This document shows, one piece after another, positions 7,130-15,520 of a DNA stretch of 17,416 bases; position 1 is the first letter of the stretch, and every line of letters begins with the position of its first letter. Source of the DNA: CTSoil-075 sp964292325. GTDB lineage: Bacteria; Bacillota; Negativicutes; DSM-13327. The DNA lies in the NCBI GenBank assembly GCA_964292325.1, contig CAXYVG010000080.1, positions 1 to 17,416 on the forward strand, in the 5' to 3' direction. The position numbers and the translations under genes were made by a program. The notes beneath the pieces are model-generated. The model was not told the origin of the DNA, ran no database searches, and worked only from the letters and a program-made list of their open reading frames with translations.

Positions 7130-7636
7130 TTATTTATTTTCAATCAATTCTGTTCTAGCTAACATAAAACATAAATCCGATAATCGATTTAACGTGATCG
7201 CTACTTGCTCATTGATTGGTTCTTGTCTAGATAACCGCAATATCTGGCGTTCTGCCCTGCGAGTAACAGTTCTCGCTAAATCCAAAGCAGCAGCACCAGC
7301 ATTGCCACCTGGAATAATAAATTCCGTCAGCGGTGGTAATTGAGCATCCAGTTGGTCGATTAACTGCTCAAACTCTTTACTATTTTCTTGCGTAATGTAA
7401 TGTGCACTACTATTAACACTAGCCACTTCCGCCATCAGCATCATAAGATCTTTCTGCACTTTATAAATGATCTCTTTGACATTGTCCTTAGTGCACCAAA
7501 CTCTGGCAATACCTAAAGCGGAACTGATCTCATCAATAGTGCCGTATGCCTCGACTCTAAGGCTATCTTTTTCAATGCGCTCTCCTGTCAATAAACCCGT
7601 AGTACCTTTATCACCAGTTTTCGTATACACTTTCAT
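7130..7636 (-). CDS. PduO-type ATP:cob(I)alamin adenosyltransferase
   Basis: Transfers the 5'-deoxyadenosyl group of ATP to cob(I)alamin to form coenzyme B12 in the cytoplasm. The 168-residue single-domain protein carries all family signatures: TKTGDKGTTGL (5-15), RVEAYGTIDE (27-36, ATP binding), FIIPGG (106-111), ARTVTRRAER (121-130) and LNRLSD (149-154). The ATG start has AAAGGAGTGG upstream. It begins 14 bases after the gamma-CA-like gene, and no terminator separates them, so it is part of that gene cluster. There is no room for, and no sign of, a cobalamin riboswitch immediately upstream. Also named PduO or CobO-like; whether it serves B12 salvage or de novo synthesis cannot be told here. 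Confidence 0.94.
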   Translation of the reverse strand: MKVYTKTGDKGTTGLLTGERIEKDSLRVEAYGTIDEISSALGIARVWCTKDNVKEIIYKVQKDLMMLMAEVASVNSSAHYITQENSKEFEQLIDQLDAQLPPLTEFIIPGGNAGAAALDLARTVTRRAERQILRLSRQEPINEQVAITLNRLSDLCFMLARTELIENK

Positions 7637-7650
7637 ATCGATCCACTCCT

Positions 7651-8157
7651 TTAATATGTTTGAGATTCCTTATAATAAGAAAGAGCCGATTCTCGAATCG
7701 CTTTAATTTCCGCATCCGTCACTTGGCGTACGACTTTTCCGGGTGATCCCATAACTAATGAATTAGACGGGATAATTTTATGTTCTGTAATCAGCGCCCC
7801 AGCACCAATAATGCAGTTTTCACCAATATATGCATGATTTAAAATAATAGCTCCCATACCAATGAGGCAATTACTTGCGATATGACATCCATGTAAAATA
7901 GCGCCATGTCCTACCGTTACATAATCTTCAACCACTACACCAACCTCATGTGTAAGGTGAAGGGTAGAATTATCTTGAATATTGGTATAGGCACCAATCT
8001 TGATCGAATTGATGTCACCACGAAGAACCGTATTAAACCAAATACTAGAATGAGATGCGATGGTAACATCACCAATTAGATACGCACCTTGAGCGATGAA
8101 TACATTTTCTTCTACTTTAGGAGAAATACCTTTATATGACACTATTTTATTAATCAT
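7651..8157 (-). CDS. Gamma carbonic anhydrase family protein (left-handed beta-helix hexapeptide-repeat)
   Basis: A 168-residue protein built of hexapeptide repeats (for example IGDVTIASHSSIW) followed by a C-terminal helix, the layout of YrdA/PaaY/CaiE-type trimeric gamma carbonic anhydrases. The three zinc histidines are present at H67 (STLHL), H84 and H89 (GHGAILHG), as is the LRGD motif (45-48). SLVMGSPGKVVR (133-144) is the typical end of the helix. Enzymatic CO2 hydration is possible, but many members have no proven activity because they lack the acidic loop of archaeal Cam, and none is visible here. It begins 40 bases after the htpX stop with only a weak GTGTGG Shine-Dalgarno sequence, and pduO follows closely. 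Confidence 0.9.
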   Translation of the reverse strand: MINKIVSYKGISPKVEENVFIAQGAYLIGDVTIASHSSIWFNTVLRGDINSIKIGAYTNIQDNSTLHLTHEVGVVVEDYVTVGHGAILHGCHIASNCLIGMGAIILNHAYIGENCIIGAGALITEHKIIPSNSLVMGSPGKVVRQVTDAEIKAIRESALSYYKESQTY

Positions 8158-8197
8158 TATTTACCACACCACTTTTTAATATTTTCTATAAGTATTG

Positions 8198-9067
8198 TTA
8201 GCGTACCCGAGTTGCTAAATCTTGCAATTTTTGAATGCGCTCACTCGTCGCAGGATGAGTACTAAATAAACTCCCTAGCCAGCTACTCGTGCCACTGAAT
8301 GGATTGATAATAAACATATGGGAAGTAGCAGGAGTTGCTTCTAACATGACTTGATTTGTCGCATAATACTCAATTTTTTGCAGTGCACTGGCTAAGGCCA
8401 GAGGATTTCCACAAATCGTACCACCTGTCTCATCTGCGATAAACTCTCGCGAACGAGAAATGCCTAACTGAATCAGCGTTGCAGCTAATGGCGCTAGTAT
8501 GACTAAAAAGATAAATTGAATAATACCAGCAGCAGGGTTACCTTCCTCATCATCGTTACGTCCAAAACCTAGAAAGGCTGTCCATTGTGCAATATTAGCA
8601 ATCATAGCAATTACACCAGCAATGCTTGCGACAACCGTGCTAATGAGGGTATCATGATTTTTGATATGAGCCAATTCATGAGCAATAACGCCTTCCAGTT
8701 CCTCTCGTTTCAGAGTGCGCAAAATCCCTGTCGTTACGGCTACAGCAGCATGATCAGGATTTCGCCCCGTCGCAAAGGCATTCGGGACATCAGTGTCAAT
8801 GATATAGACCTTCGGCAATGGCATTTTTGCCTTTTGCACTAAGTCCGATACGATTCGAATCAAATCACCAGCATCCTGCGAAGTTGCTTCTTTGGCACCG
8901 TACATACTTAGAACAATTCGATCACTAAACCAGTAACTAGCAAAGTTCATCAGTAACGATATAACAAACATGAATGTCATACCAGTTCTACCACCAAAAA
9001 AATGTCCGACAGCTAATAACAATCCAGTTAAAGAAGCTAATAACACTGTCGTTTTCATTGTATTCAA
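8198..9067 (-). CDS. htpX: Zinc metalloprotease HtpX
   Basis: Integral membrane M48 protease that degrades damaged membrane proteins, usually working alongside FtsH. Of 289 residues, the first 50 form two hydrophobic segments. The catalytic HELAH is at 130-134 within GVIAHELAHIKNHD, two further membrane segments span about 141-165 and 180-203, and the likely third zinc ligand is Glu208 in SREFIADE. The ATSQDAGDL and PNAFATGRNP segments are standard for HtpX. The start is TTG (9067-9065), with AGAGGTGA about 7 bases upstream; an ATG three codons later would be too far from that site. It lies 22 bases after the SRPBCC gene. A membrane protease in the same run as a spoVM-like gene is notable, since SpoVM is an FtsH substrate and inhibitor in B. 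subtilis, but a link is speculation. Confidence 0.95.
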   Translation of the reverse strand: MNTMKTTVLLASLTGLLLAVGHFFGGRTGMTFMFVISLLMNFASYWFSDRIVLSMYGAKEATSQDAGDLIRIVSDLVQKAKMPLPKVYIIDTDVPNAFATGRNPDHAAVAVTTGILRTLKREELEGVIAHELAHIKNHDTLISTVVASIAGVIAMIANIAQWTAFLGFGRNDDEEGNPAAGIIQFIFLVILAPLAATLIQLGISRSREFIADETGGTICGNPLALASALQKIEYYATNQVMLEATPATSHMFIINPFSGTSSWLGSLFSTHPATSERIQKLQDLATRVR

Positions 9068-9089
9068 AATGGCATCACCTCTCTTGTAT

Positions 9090-9530
9090 TTACAAACTAG
9101 CTTCCATCTTTTCTTTAATCGCTTGTAACATACTCATGCTATTCTCTCGGACTTTTTTCTTTAGAATCGGATTAAGTAATCCAGAAATCATCGGAATACC
9201 AAACTCAAAATCTACGGTTAATTTGATATCCGTACCAGCGGCAGTAGAGGTGAGCACCCATTCCCCTGCCATTTTTTTTAAGTCTCCATCAATTTGTTGA
9301 TACGAAATATGCATATTTTGATCATCAAAAGTATCTAATTCGGTCCATTTAATAATCCGCCCGTCAACATTCGATACCCATTTCGTAACAGTAGTATCAC
9401 CATTGCGTTCTAATACTTCTACACTAACTAAGTCACTCATGAATCCCGGATATTGCTGCATATCTTTTAATACGGGATAAATTTTATCGGCTGTACAACA
9501 AACTGAAATATTTGTTTCAATATATGGCAT
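9090..9530 (-). CDS. SRPBCC (START-like / polyketide cyclase-type) family protein
   Basis: A 146-residue soluble protein of the helix-grip fold. The opening IETNISVCCTADKIYPVLKD and QYPGFMSDLVSVEVLE are the first strand, helix and omega region typical of COQ10/RatA-like SRPBCC proteins; a long C-terminal amphipathic helix (about 121-145) closes the ligand cavity. These proteins bind hydrophobic ligands or act as cyclases or chaperones; the ligand here cannot be read from sequence. Some relatives are annotated as RatA toxins, but no antitoxin partner is present and I would not call it a toxin. It starts 11 bases after the aminotransferase gene stop, with AGGAGG overlapping that stop region, so the two are probably co-translated. 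Confidence 0.83.
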   Translation of the reverse strand: MPYIETNISVCCTADKIYPVLKDMQQYPGFMSDLVSVEVLERNGDTTVTKWVSNVDGRIIKWTELDTFDDQNMHISYQQIDGDLKKMAGEWVLTSTAAGTDIKLTVDFEFGIPMISGLLNPILKKKVRENSMSMLQAIKEKMEASL

Positions 9531-9541
9531 AGTAAATCCTC

Positions 9542-10795
9542 CTATAAATCTTCAATCATATCATGAGCAGCTTCGATTGCATCTGTTAAAGCAACCATTA
9601 CGCGATCAACTAATTCCTGGCTAATAATAAGTGGTGGTTCTATCCGAATGACTTTTGGATTATTGAGGGTGTACGCTACTAGAATGCCTTTATTAATCAT
9701 TTCCGACATTAAGAAGCCACCAACCCCTTCTGTAGTCAGCTCTATCCCAATCATCAACCCTTTGCCACGCACTTCTTGAATCACATCTGGAAAGGCTTGC
9801 TGGAGTGCAATCAGTTTCTTTAGAAAATAACCCCCGGTGACTTCTGCCTGCTCTACAATCTTTTCATCTTCCAAAACACGAATGGCAGCGATAGCAGCCA
9901 CGCAAGCTAACGGATTGCCACCAAAAGTAGAAGTATGTAAAAATGGGCTTGTGATATATTGAGCCCAAATTTCTTCTGTAGCAGTAAAGGCGCCAATTGG
10001 CATCACTCCACCACCTAGCGCTTTTGCAGTGGTTATAATATCAGGTACTACATGATAGTGATCCACGGCGAACATTTTTCCTGTACGTCCAAGGCCAGTT
10101 TGTACTTCATCACAAATTAATAAGGCCCCATATTCATCGCACAACCTTCGTACTGCGGGCAGATAATCATCGGTTGGTACAATGATCCCTCCCTCGCCTT
10201 GAATCGGTTCAATAATGACGGCTGCTGTTTCTTTATCCATCACATCTTTGAGCGCCTCAATATCATTGAAAGGAACATGTGTAAAACCTCTCATTAGTGG
10301 CTCAAAAGGTGCACGAAATAAATCGCGTCCCGTCGCACTAAGAGCTCCAAAGGTTTTTCCATGAAAAGAATTGATTGTGGAAATCACCTTGGGCTTACCG
10401 GTATGAATACGCGCTAATTTCAGTGCTCCCTCAACCGCCTCTGTGCCACTATTACCAATAAAACTATACTGTAGATTCCCTGGCGTAATCTCAGCTAGTA
10501 AAGCTGATAAGTCTGCCATTGGTTTATTAAACAGCACTTTACTAGATAATGGCATACGATCTAGTTGCTTTTTTACAGCTTCTATCACTCGTGGATGGCG
10601 ATGTCCTAAACTAAATACACCATAACCGCCTAAACAATCAATGTATTCTTTACCATCAATATCGCGTATGATACTGCCTTCAGCTTCCCACTCTACTGTC
10701 GATAATCCCATAAAGCGGAATAATTTGGCCATAGCAGGATTAATAAAATGCTCATAGTTATCAATCGTTTCGCTAATCATATCTTCTGTCGTCAT
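9542..10795 (-). CDS. Class III PLP aminotransferase, putrescine aminotransferase (PatA)-like
   Basis: A 417-residue fold-type I aminotransferase. Visible are the PLP phosphate-binding GNSGTEAVEGALKLAR (114-129), FHGKTFGALSAT (144-155), the ring-stacking and Asp region ICDEVQTGLGRTGK (227-240, with Asp229) and the Schiff-base lysine K258 in TAKALGGG. Similarity to E. coli putrescine aminotransferase, as I remember it, runs throughout: IDCLGG, HTSTFGGNPLAC, TLNNPKVIRIEPP. PatA converts putrescine and 2-oxoglutarate to 4-aminobutanal (pyrroline) and glutamate; ornithine, acetylornithine or 4-aminobutyrate transaminases are close relatives, so the exact amine is uncertain. The ATG start has GAGGAGG five bases upstream. 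It leads the run PatA-like - SRPBCC - htpX - gammaCA - pduO, and its leader contains a large inverted repeat (10813-10884). Confidence 0.88.
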   Translation of the reverse strand: MTTEDMISETIDNYEHFINPAMAKLFRFMGLSTVEWEAEGSIIRDIDGKEYIDCLGGYGVFSLGHRHPRVIEAVKKQLDRMPLSSKVLFNKPMADLSALLAEITPGNLQYSFIGNSGTEAVEGALKLARIHTGKPKVISTINSFHGKTFGALSATGRDLFRAPFEPLMRGFTHVPFNDIEALKDVMDKETAAVIIEPIQGEGGIIVPTDDYLPAVRRLCDEYGALLICDEVQTGLGRTGKMFAVDHYHVVPDIITTAKALGGGVMPIGAFTATEEIWAQYITSPFLHTSTFGGNPLACVAAIAAIRVLEDEKIVEQAEVTGGYFLKKLIALQQAFPDVIQEVRGKGLMIGIELTTEGVGGFLMSEMINKGILVAYTLNNPKVIRIEPPLIISQELVDRVMVALTDAIEAAHDMIEDL

Positions 10796-10812
10796 ATAAA
10801 CCTCCTCAAAAC

Positions 10813-10884
10813 AATGCTCTACTACTTACTATTCTCTTCTATTACTAGTAATAAAATTCCTCTTTTATACATACGTAGAGCATT
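10813..10884 (-). promoter_or_regulatory. Inverted repeat with nested 14-bp palindrome in the aminotransferase leader
   Basis: AATGCTCTAC (10813-10822) and GTAGAGCATT (10875-10884) are perfect 10-base inverted arms. Between them TATTACTAGTAATA (10840-10853) is a perfect 14-bp palindrome. In the minus-strand RNA this can form an outer stem with an internal hairpin. The 3' arm ends five bases before the GAGGAGG ribosome-binding site (10801-10807), and the intervening sequence is T-rich, so it could attenuate or control initiation. It matches no riboswitch class I recognise. The palindrome could also be a DNA operator. Confidence 0.5.
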
Positions 10885-10943
10885 AAAATTATTTTTAGAT
10901 ACCCTATAGCCCATATGCAAAAGACCAGCAGTATCGCTATCAT
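10845..10943 (-). CDS. Candidate 32-residue hydrophobic small protein or leader peptide
   Basis: A short ORF between the RND operon terminator and the aminotransferase gene: ATG at 10943-10941, TAG at 10847-10845. It begins MIAILLVFCIWAIGYLK, continues with a second hydrophobic run and ends KEEFYY, so it could form one membrane helix. The Shine-Dalgarno sequence is weak (GGA eight bases upstream), and AT-rich DNA often yields hydrophobic frames by chance. Its codons 20-23 form the 5' arm of the inverted repeat at 10813-10884 and its stop lies in the nested palindrome, so translation would disrupt that structure, as in a leader-peptide attenuator. Reported as tentative. Confidence 0.25.
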   Translation of the reverse strand: MIAILLVFCIWAIGYLKIILMLYVCIKEEFYY

Positions 10944-10977
10944 TTCATTAGTCCGTTATATGTAATTTTTTAATCGA

Positions 10978-11010
10978 AAGAGGTTATCCTAAAAACTAGG
11001 ACAACCTCTT
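10978..11010 (-). terminator. Hairpin terminator of the RND efflux operon
   Basis: A 14-base stem with one mismatch: AAGAGGTTATCCTA (10978-10991) against TAGGACAACCTCTT (10997-11010), loop AAAAC, lying just after the RND gene stop (11020). The tract after it on the minus strand is only moderately T-rich (TTTCGATT); the plus side has CTTTT. It probably separates the pump operon from the aminotransferase cluster. Confidence 0.65.
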
Positions 11011-11019
11011 CTTTTACAT

Positions 11020-14000
11020 TCATTTCTTATAACTGGTTGGTTGGTGCCATCTTTTCTTTAACTTGTTACAGCTATCCGTTGCGATTTGAAAGTAGTGAGA
11101 GATTGGATACTTTTCAAAATGCAAAAAGATAATCGGTATAATAATCAAAGTAAAGACCGTAGAGGAGAGCAAACCACCAACAATGACCCATGCCATACTG
11201 ACCCTTGTTTCTGACCCAGCAGTAAGTGCGAGTGCCGTCGGCATCATCCCTACTACCATTGTTAAAGTCGTCATAAAAATAGGTTTTAGCCTAGTTTTAC
11301 CAGCCTCAACAATGGCATCATACGCACTCATCCCCTCCTGCATCAAAGTTAATGTGTAATCAAGCAATAGTGTTCCGTTTTTCGCAACCAGTCCATCCAT
11401 AACTAATATACCGATTAGCGAATACAAATTAATGGTATTACGGGTAATCGCTAAAAAAGTAAGGGAACCAATTAAGCCCAGAGGCAATGAAAACATTCGA
11501 ATGATTGGCGTAGAAACCGATTCATACAAAATAGCCAATAACATATATACCAGTACCAGAGATAATCCTAACGCCTGCGCCATTTCGATAAAGGTATCTC
11601 TCATAGTATCTGCCTGCCCAGTAAATCGATACGAAACGCCAAACCCAAGATCATCTGCTTTAATATTCTTTTTTACATCATCTAATACTTCCTGCAATGG
11701 TCGATCTGTTATATTCGCTGAAATATTGATCGACTCTTGCTTATCTACGCGGCGTAGAAGAACGGGTCCTGAGGCATCCGTAACATGTGCGATATCGCCT
11801 AACTTTACCAAGGAATTCGTGGTTTGTAGTACCGGAATCGAACGGATATCCGATGCTTTATACCCATCACTACCTTTTAGACGTACAACGATATCCGTGT
11901 TTTGCCCGTCATTTGTCGGATCATTCGTAAAAACACCAGCTTTTCCACCTGTAATGGCGGCATTAAATACATTATTGATCTCATTGGCACTTGTATTATA
12001 AAATTTCAGTTTTTCTCGATCAACGCTTACTCGCAGTTCGGGCATTCCTTCTGTATAAGAACTACGAACATCTTTGATCCCTTGTGTTTTTGCTAAGGCA
12101 TCCTGTATCTTATAAGAAGCTTTCACAATGCTGTCTACATTTCCGCCTCGCACTTCAATCTGAATTGGAGCGGAATTAGGGCCGCCGCCCCCACTTCCGC
12201 TACCCCCAGAAACCCCTGCGATCGAAGACTGCGTTTCACTCACTTGCGCTACCGCTTCTGGAAAATTCATTTTGAGATACGCGCGCACCTGGTTGGTAAC
12301 TTCCCAAATCGTTCGATCCCGGTCTTTTCTATCAACAATTTGGACACTTACGCTACCAGAATAACCAGCTGGCGTACCAACACTGGATAAATACGTTTTC
12401 ACTTCTGGTATCGTCGTTAAATATTCTTCAACTTCTTTTATTGCAAGATTAGTTTGATCAATATTAGTTCCGACTGGTAATTGGATCATTAACCTAAAAC
12501 TACTTTCATCTGTTTTAGGCATGTATTCCGCTCCGATAATACCAGTTGGTATTAAAGAAAGAGAGGCAAAAAACAAAATGATGATAATAATCACAAGTTT
12601 TGTTCCATGACTAAGACTCCAACGTAATACACTCTCATATTTTCGTATGGCAGCCTCTTCTAATCGAACCATGAAGCTCCACAATCTGCCTGTTGACTCT
12701 TGTGTTCCATGTTTAAATAATCTAGACGCTAACATCGGTGTTAGTGTAAAGGAAACAAATAGCGAAAATAATGTAGCAAATACAATAGTCAAGCCAAATT
12801 GACGGAAATATTGTCCTGTCATTCCAGTCATAAAGGCAATGGGCATAAATACTACAATATCACAAAGCGTAATCGCAATCGCTGCCATACCAATCTCATT
12901 TCGGCCGTCCTCCGCTGCCGTCCTTGCATCCTTGCCCATCTGCAAATGACGATGTATATTCTCGAGTACAACAATGGAATCATCTACGAGTATACCCACA
13001 CATAACGCCATCCCCATGAGCGACATCATGTTAAAAGTAAAACCAACCATATACATCACAAAGAAGGTCGCAATTAATGATGTTGGTATCGCAATTAAAA
13101 CAGCGGCTGTAGAACGCCACCCACGTAGAAATAAGTATAATACTAAACCAGTCGTAAATAAGCCTTCTATTAGCGTTCCTAATGTGTTATGTAATGAATT
13201 TTCTACATACTTAGAAGAATCGGTTACGATGACAAATTGATAATCAGGATACTCTGTCCGTAATGTATCAAGCTGAGCAAAAACAGATTTTGCCGTATCG
13301 ACTAGATTGGCATTACTGTTTTTATAAACAGTTAACGATACTACATCTTGCCCATTCGTTCGTGCATATCTAGTCACGCGAGCATCTTTTTCTTTAATGG
13401 TCGCAATATCGCTAAGTGGTATCTTTACCCCTTTAGCATTTGTGACATGAATCGTGGATAACTCTTCTGGTGAAGCATATTGCGCTGTTAAACGAACATT
13501 TGTTTCTCGTTTATCATTAAATACTGAGCCTGCTGGCGTTAATATATTTTCCTGCGTAATACGCGTCATGATTTGATTTAATGAAATATTAAAGTATGAT
13601 AATTTATCTTTGTCCACTTCAACAGCCACTTCTTTATCGCGGCCACCAAATAATGAAACATCAGATACTCCACTTGCTCTTTGCAATCTTTCAACAAATA
13701 CATCACTCGATAATGTATAGACTTCTGCTAATGGTTTATCAGCAATGACTGATATTTCCATGATTGGCTGTGCATTGACATCTCGTTTGATAACGACTGG
13801 TTCACTAATACCTGTCGGTAACTTTTTGCGTACAGAATTCACATATTTTGTGGCATCAATTGCTGAAAAATCTGCATTTGCCCAAAACTCAAACTCTAAA
13901 ATAATTTGTGCCTTTTCTGGTCTAGCAATAGATGTCATATGCTTTAAATTGGATAGTGATGACAATGAATTTTCTAAAGGTTTAATAATATCTTGCTCAA

Positions 14001-14175
14001 TCTCTTCGGTTCCAGCACCCGTATACGTTACGGTAACCGTAACAAAAGGCGTATTGATCGCTGGTAATAACTCAACACCGATACGATAAAAACTATATAA
14101 GCCTAAAACAACAAAGAGCATAACAATCATTGTAATCCCAACTGGTTTTTGAATTGAAAAACGTGTTATATTCAC
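11020..14175 (-). CDS. RND multidrug efflux transporter (HAE-1/AcrB-type inner membrane pump)
   Basis: A 1051-residue proton-driven exporter, normal length for the family. The N-terminal helix (about 10-30) is followed by IGVELLPAINTP, a porter domain, and TM helices from about 335. TM4 carries the proton-relay pair D398-D399 in GILVDDSIVVLENI; TM10 has the matching Lys932 in GLVAKNGTLLLDYT; a Thr pair (969-970) sits at the relay position of TM11. It is therefore predicted to be proton-coupled, and the VLEN and AKNG signatures favour hydrophobic and amphiphilic drugs over metals. A Gly/Ser-rich loop (about 653-668) is inserted in the second porter half. The start is GTG (14175-14173), overlapping the adaptor stop by four bases (GTGA). 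No outer membrane channel gene follows; a TolC-type partner must be elsewhere. RND pumps of this kind span two membranes, supporting a diderm host. Confidence 0.95.
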   Translation of the reverse strand: MNITRFSIQKPVGITMIVMLFVVLGLYSFYRIGVELLPAINTPFVTVTVTYTGAGTEEIEQDIIKPLENSLSSLSNLKHMTSIARPEKAQIILEFEFWANADFSAIDATKYVNSVRKKLPTGISEPVVIKRDVNAQPIMEISVIADKPLAEVYTLSSDVFVERLQRASGVSDVSLFGGRDKEVAVEVDKDKLSYFNISLNQIMTRITQENILTPAGSVFNDKRETNVRLTAQYASPEELSTIHVTNAKGVKIPLSDIATIKEKDARVTRYARTNGQDVVSLTVYKNSNANLVDTAKSVFAQLDTLRTEYPDYQFVIVTDSSKYVENSLHNTLGTLIEGLFTTGLVLYLFLRGWRSTAAVLIAIPTSLIATFFVMYMVGFTFNMMSLMGMALCVGILVDDSIVVLENIHRHLQMGKDARTAAEDGRNEIGMAAIAITLCDIVVFMPIAFMTGMTGQYFRQFGLTIVFATLFSLFVSFTLTPMLASRLFKHGTQESTGRLWSFMVRLEEAAIRKYESVLRWSLSHGTKLVIIIIILFFASLSLIPTGIIGAEYMPKTDESSFRLMIQLPVGTNIDQTNLAIKEVEEYLTTIPEVKTYLSSVGTPAGYSGSVSVQIVDRKDRDRTIWEVTNQVRAYLKMNFPEAVAQVSETQSSIAGVSGGSGSGGGGPNSAPIQIEVRGGNVDSIVKASYKIQDALAKTQGIKDVRSSYTEGMPELRVSVDREKLKFYNTSANEINNVFNAAITGGKAGVFTNDPTNDGQNTDIVVRLKGSDGYKASDIRSIPVLQTTNSLVKLGDIAHVTDASGPVLLRRVDKQESINISANITDRPLQEVLDDVKKNIKADDLGFGVSYRFTGQADTMRDTFIEMAQALGLSLVLVYMLLAILYESVSTPIIRMFSLPLGLIGSLTFLAITRNTINLYSLIGILVMDGLVAKNGTLLLDYTLTLMQEGMSAYDAIVEAGKTRLKPIFMTTLTMVVGMMPTALALTAGSETRVSMAWVIVGGLLSSTVFTLIIIPIIFLHFEKYPISHYFQIATDSCNKLKKRWHQPTSYKK

Positions 14176-15452
14176 TGATTGTCACCCCGATTAGCTTGCG
14201 TAACAAAGTTGGGATTAATCGTCATACCTGATTTTAAACGCGATAAATTGCTAATCACAATCTGTTCATTATCCGTAAGACCACCTAAAATCTCAATATC
14301 GTCATCACCTCGTGCGCCGACTTGAACGCTGCGTTGCTCCACTACATTTTCGGAGTTAACAACAAATACATAATTTTGACCATTTTTATCTAACACTGCA
14401 TTTTTCGGAACCACTAAGGCATTAGGGCGGACAATTGTATTAATAACCGTTTTCGTAAACATACCAGTTTTAACGGAAGGATCAATATTCGTCAATGCGA
14501 TACGCAACGAAAAGGATTGGGTACTACTATCATTTGCCGGACTCATGTAAACAATCTTACCAGGAAAGGTTTTGCCCAGCGATTCAATTTGTACATTTAC
14601 ATCCATACCAACGATTAAGGCCACCAAATCTTGCTCTGAAACTTGGCAATCGACATATACATTACTGTTATCTACAATAGTTAATAGTTTTTGCCCTGCG
14701 GTGGCAAAAGCTCCTACCTCAGCAAGACGATACCCGATCATACCCGACCGTGGAGCTCTTAGCACCAAATCTTCTCTTTGTTTTTGAATGGCCTCTACAT
14801 TATATTGTGCTTTTGATGCGGTAGCTTGCGCAGATACAATCACAGACGGCACCGAATTGGCATTCATTTGATTGACCAACGAATCTAACACGGATTTTGC
14901 TCCGAGCATTGTCTGCTCGCTTGTATCTAAGGATTCTCGTGATATAGCCGCTTGTTCATACAAAATTTTATAACGTTCATAGCTAGTGAGCGCTTTTTGA
15001 TAATCAGCTTTCGCTTTGTCATAACTGGCATGAAACGAAACATCACTTGTTACTGCATCTGCCGCCGCTTGACGATAAGCAGCTTGATTTTGCATGATCG
15101 AAATATCAGCATCTCCTGTATCTTGCACAATTAAAACGTCTCCTGCTGACACCCATTGCCCTAGTTTCGTATTTACCGCAATGATTTTACCGGCATATTT
15201 AGCTGCAATATCCACTTGCGCTTCTGGAACGGTTTGCCCCGTCAATGAAATACGTTTCATTAATCCCGTACGTGGAACCATTAATACATCAACTGTGGTT
15301 TGTAGTTTATTATTTACAGGATTTGAATGATTGGTAGAAGAATTGCGTTTTAGTTGTATGCCAACTATAATTACTGCACATAAAAATACAACCAGAGTCA
15401 TAATCATAATTTTTTTTCTTTTATTGATATTGATAAGTTTTTGCATATCCAT
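14172..15452 (-). CDS. RND efflux periplasmic adaptor subunit (membrane fusion protein)
   Basis: Connects the RND pump to an outer membrane channel. A basic segment (NKRKK) precedes one membrane helix near residues 15-33, without a lipobox, so the protein is membrane-anchored rather than a lipoprotein. The two half-motifs of the lipoyl/barrel-sandwich domain are clear: VDIAAKYAGKIIAVNTKLGQ and LRAPRSGMIGYRLAEVGAFA. They flank an Ala/Gln-rich alpha-helical hairpin. The beta-barrel and membrane-proximal domains follow (VPKNAVLDKNGQNYVFVV). I place the start at the ATG 15452-15450, with AGTAGG seven bases upstream; a TTG seven codons further up (15473) lacks a ribosome-binding site. The stop overlaps the pump start by four bases, so the two are translationally coupled. 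The long upstream region carries candidate operators (15521-15541, 15686-15706). Confidence 0.93.
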   Translation of the reverse strand: MDMQKLININKRKKIMIMTLVVFLCAVIIVGIQLKRNSSTNHSNPVNNKLQTTVDVLMVPRTGLMKRISLTGQTVPEAQVDIAAKYAGKIIAVNTKLGQWVSAGDVLIVQDTGDADISIMQNQAAYRQAAADAVTSDVSFHASYDKAKADYQKALTSYERYKILYEQAAISRESLDTSEQTMLGAKSVLDSLVNQMNANSVPSVIVSAQATASKAQYNVEAIQKQREDLVLRAPRSGMIGYRLAEVGAFATAGQKLLTIVDNSNVYVDCQVSEQDLVALIVGMDVNVQIESLGKTFPGKIVYMSPANDSSTQSFSLRIALTNIDPSVKTGMFTKTVINTIVRPNALVVPKNAVLDKNGQNYVFVVNSENVVEQRSVQVGARGDDDIEILGGLTDNEQIVISNLSRLKSGMTINPNFVTQANRGDNQ

Positions 15453-15520
15453 TATCATACCTACTTTTCTCAATAAATTTATTCACTCTATAATGAATTA
15501 GAAAGTACATGCTACAAGCA

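Noticed and set aside
7637..7650. Cobalamin riboswitch ahead of the PduO gene
   Set aside because: Only 14 bases separate it from the preceding gene and no B12-box-like sequence is present.
9090..9530. SRPBCC protein as a RatA-type toxin of a toxin-antitoxin pair
   Set aside because: No RatB-like or other antitoxin gene is adjacent; the neighbours are an aminotransferase and a protease.
11432..12001. 189-codon plus-strand ORF opposite the RND pump
   Set aside because: Shadow of a strongly supported 1051-residue transporter gene; it has no ribosome-binding site and no recognisable motif.
15453..15473. TTG start extending the RND adaptor by seven residues
   Set aside because: There is no ribosome-binding site before it, whereas AGTAGG stands at a good distance from the ATG at 15452.
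15488..15493. TATAAT on the plus strand between the efflux operon and cca
   Set aside because: No plausible -35 and no plus-strand gene downstream; probably AT-rich background.
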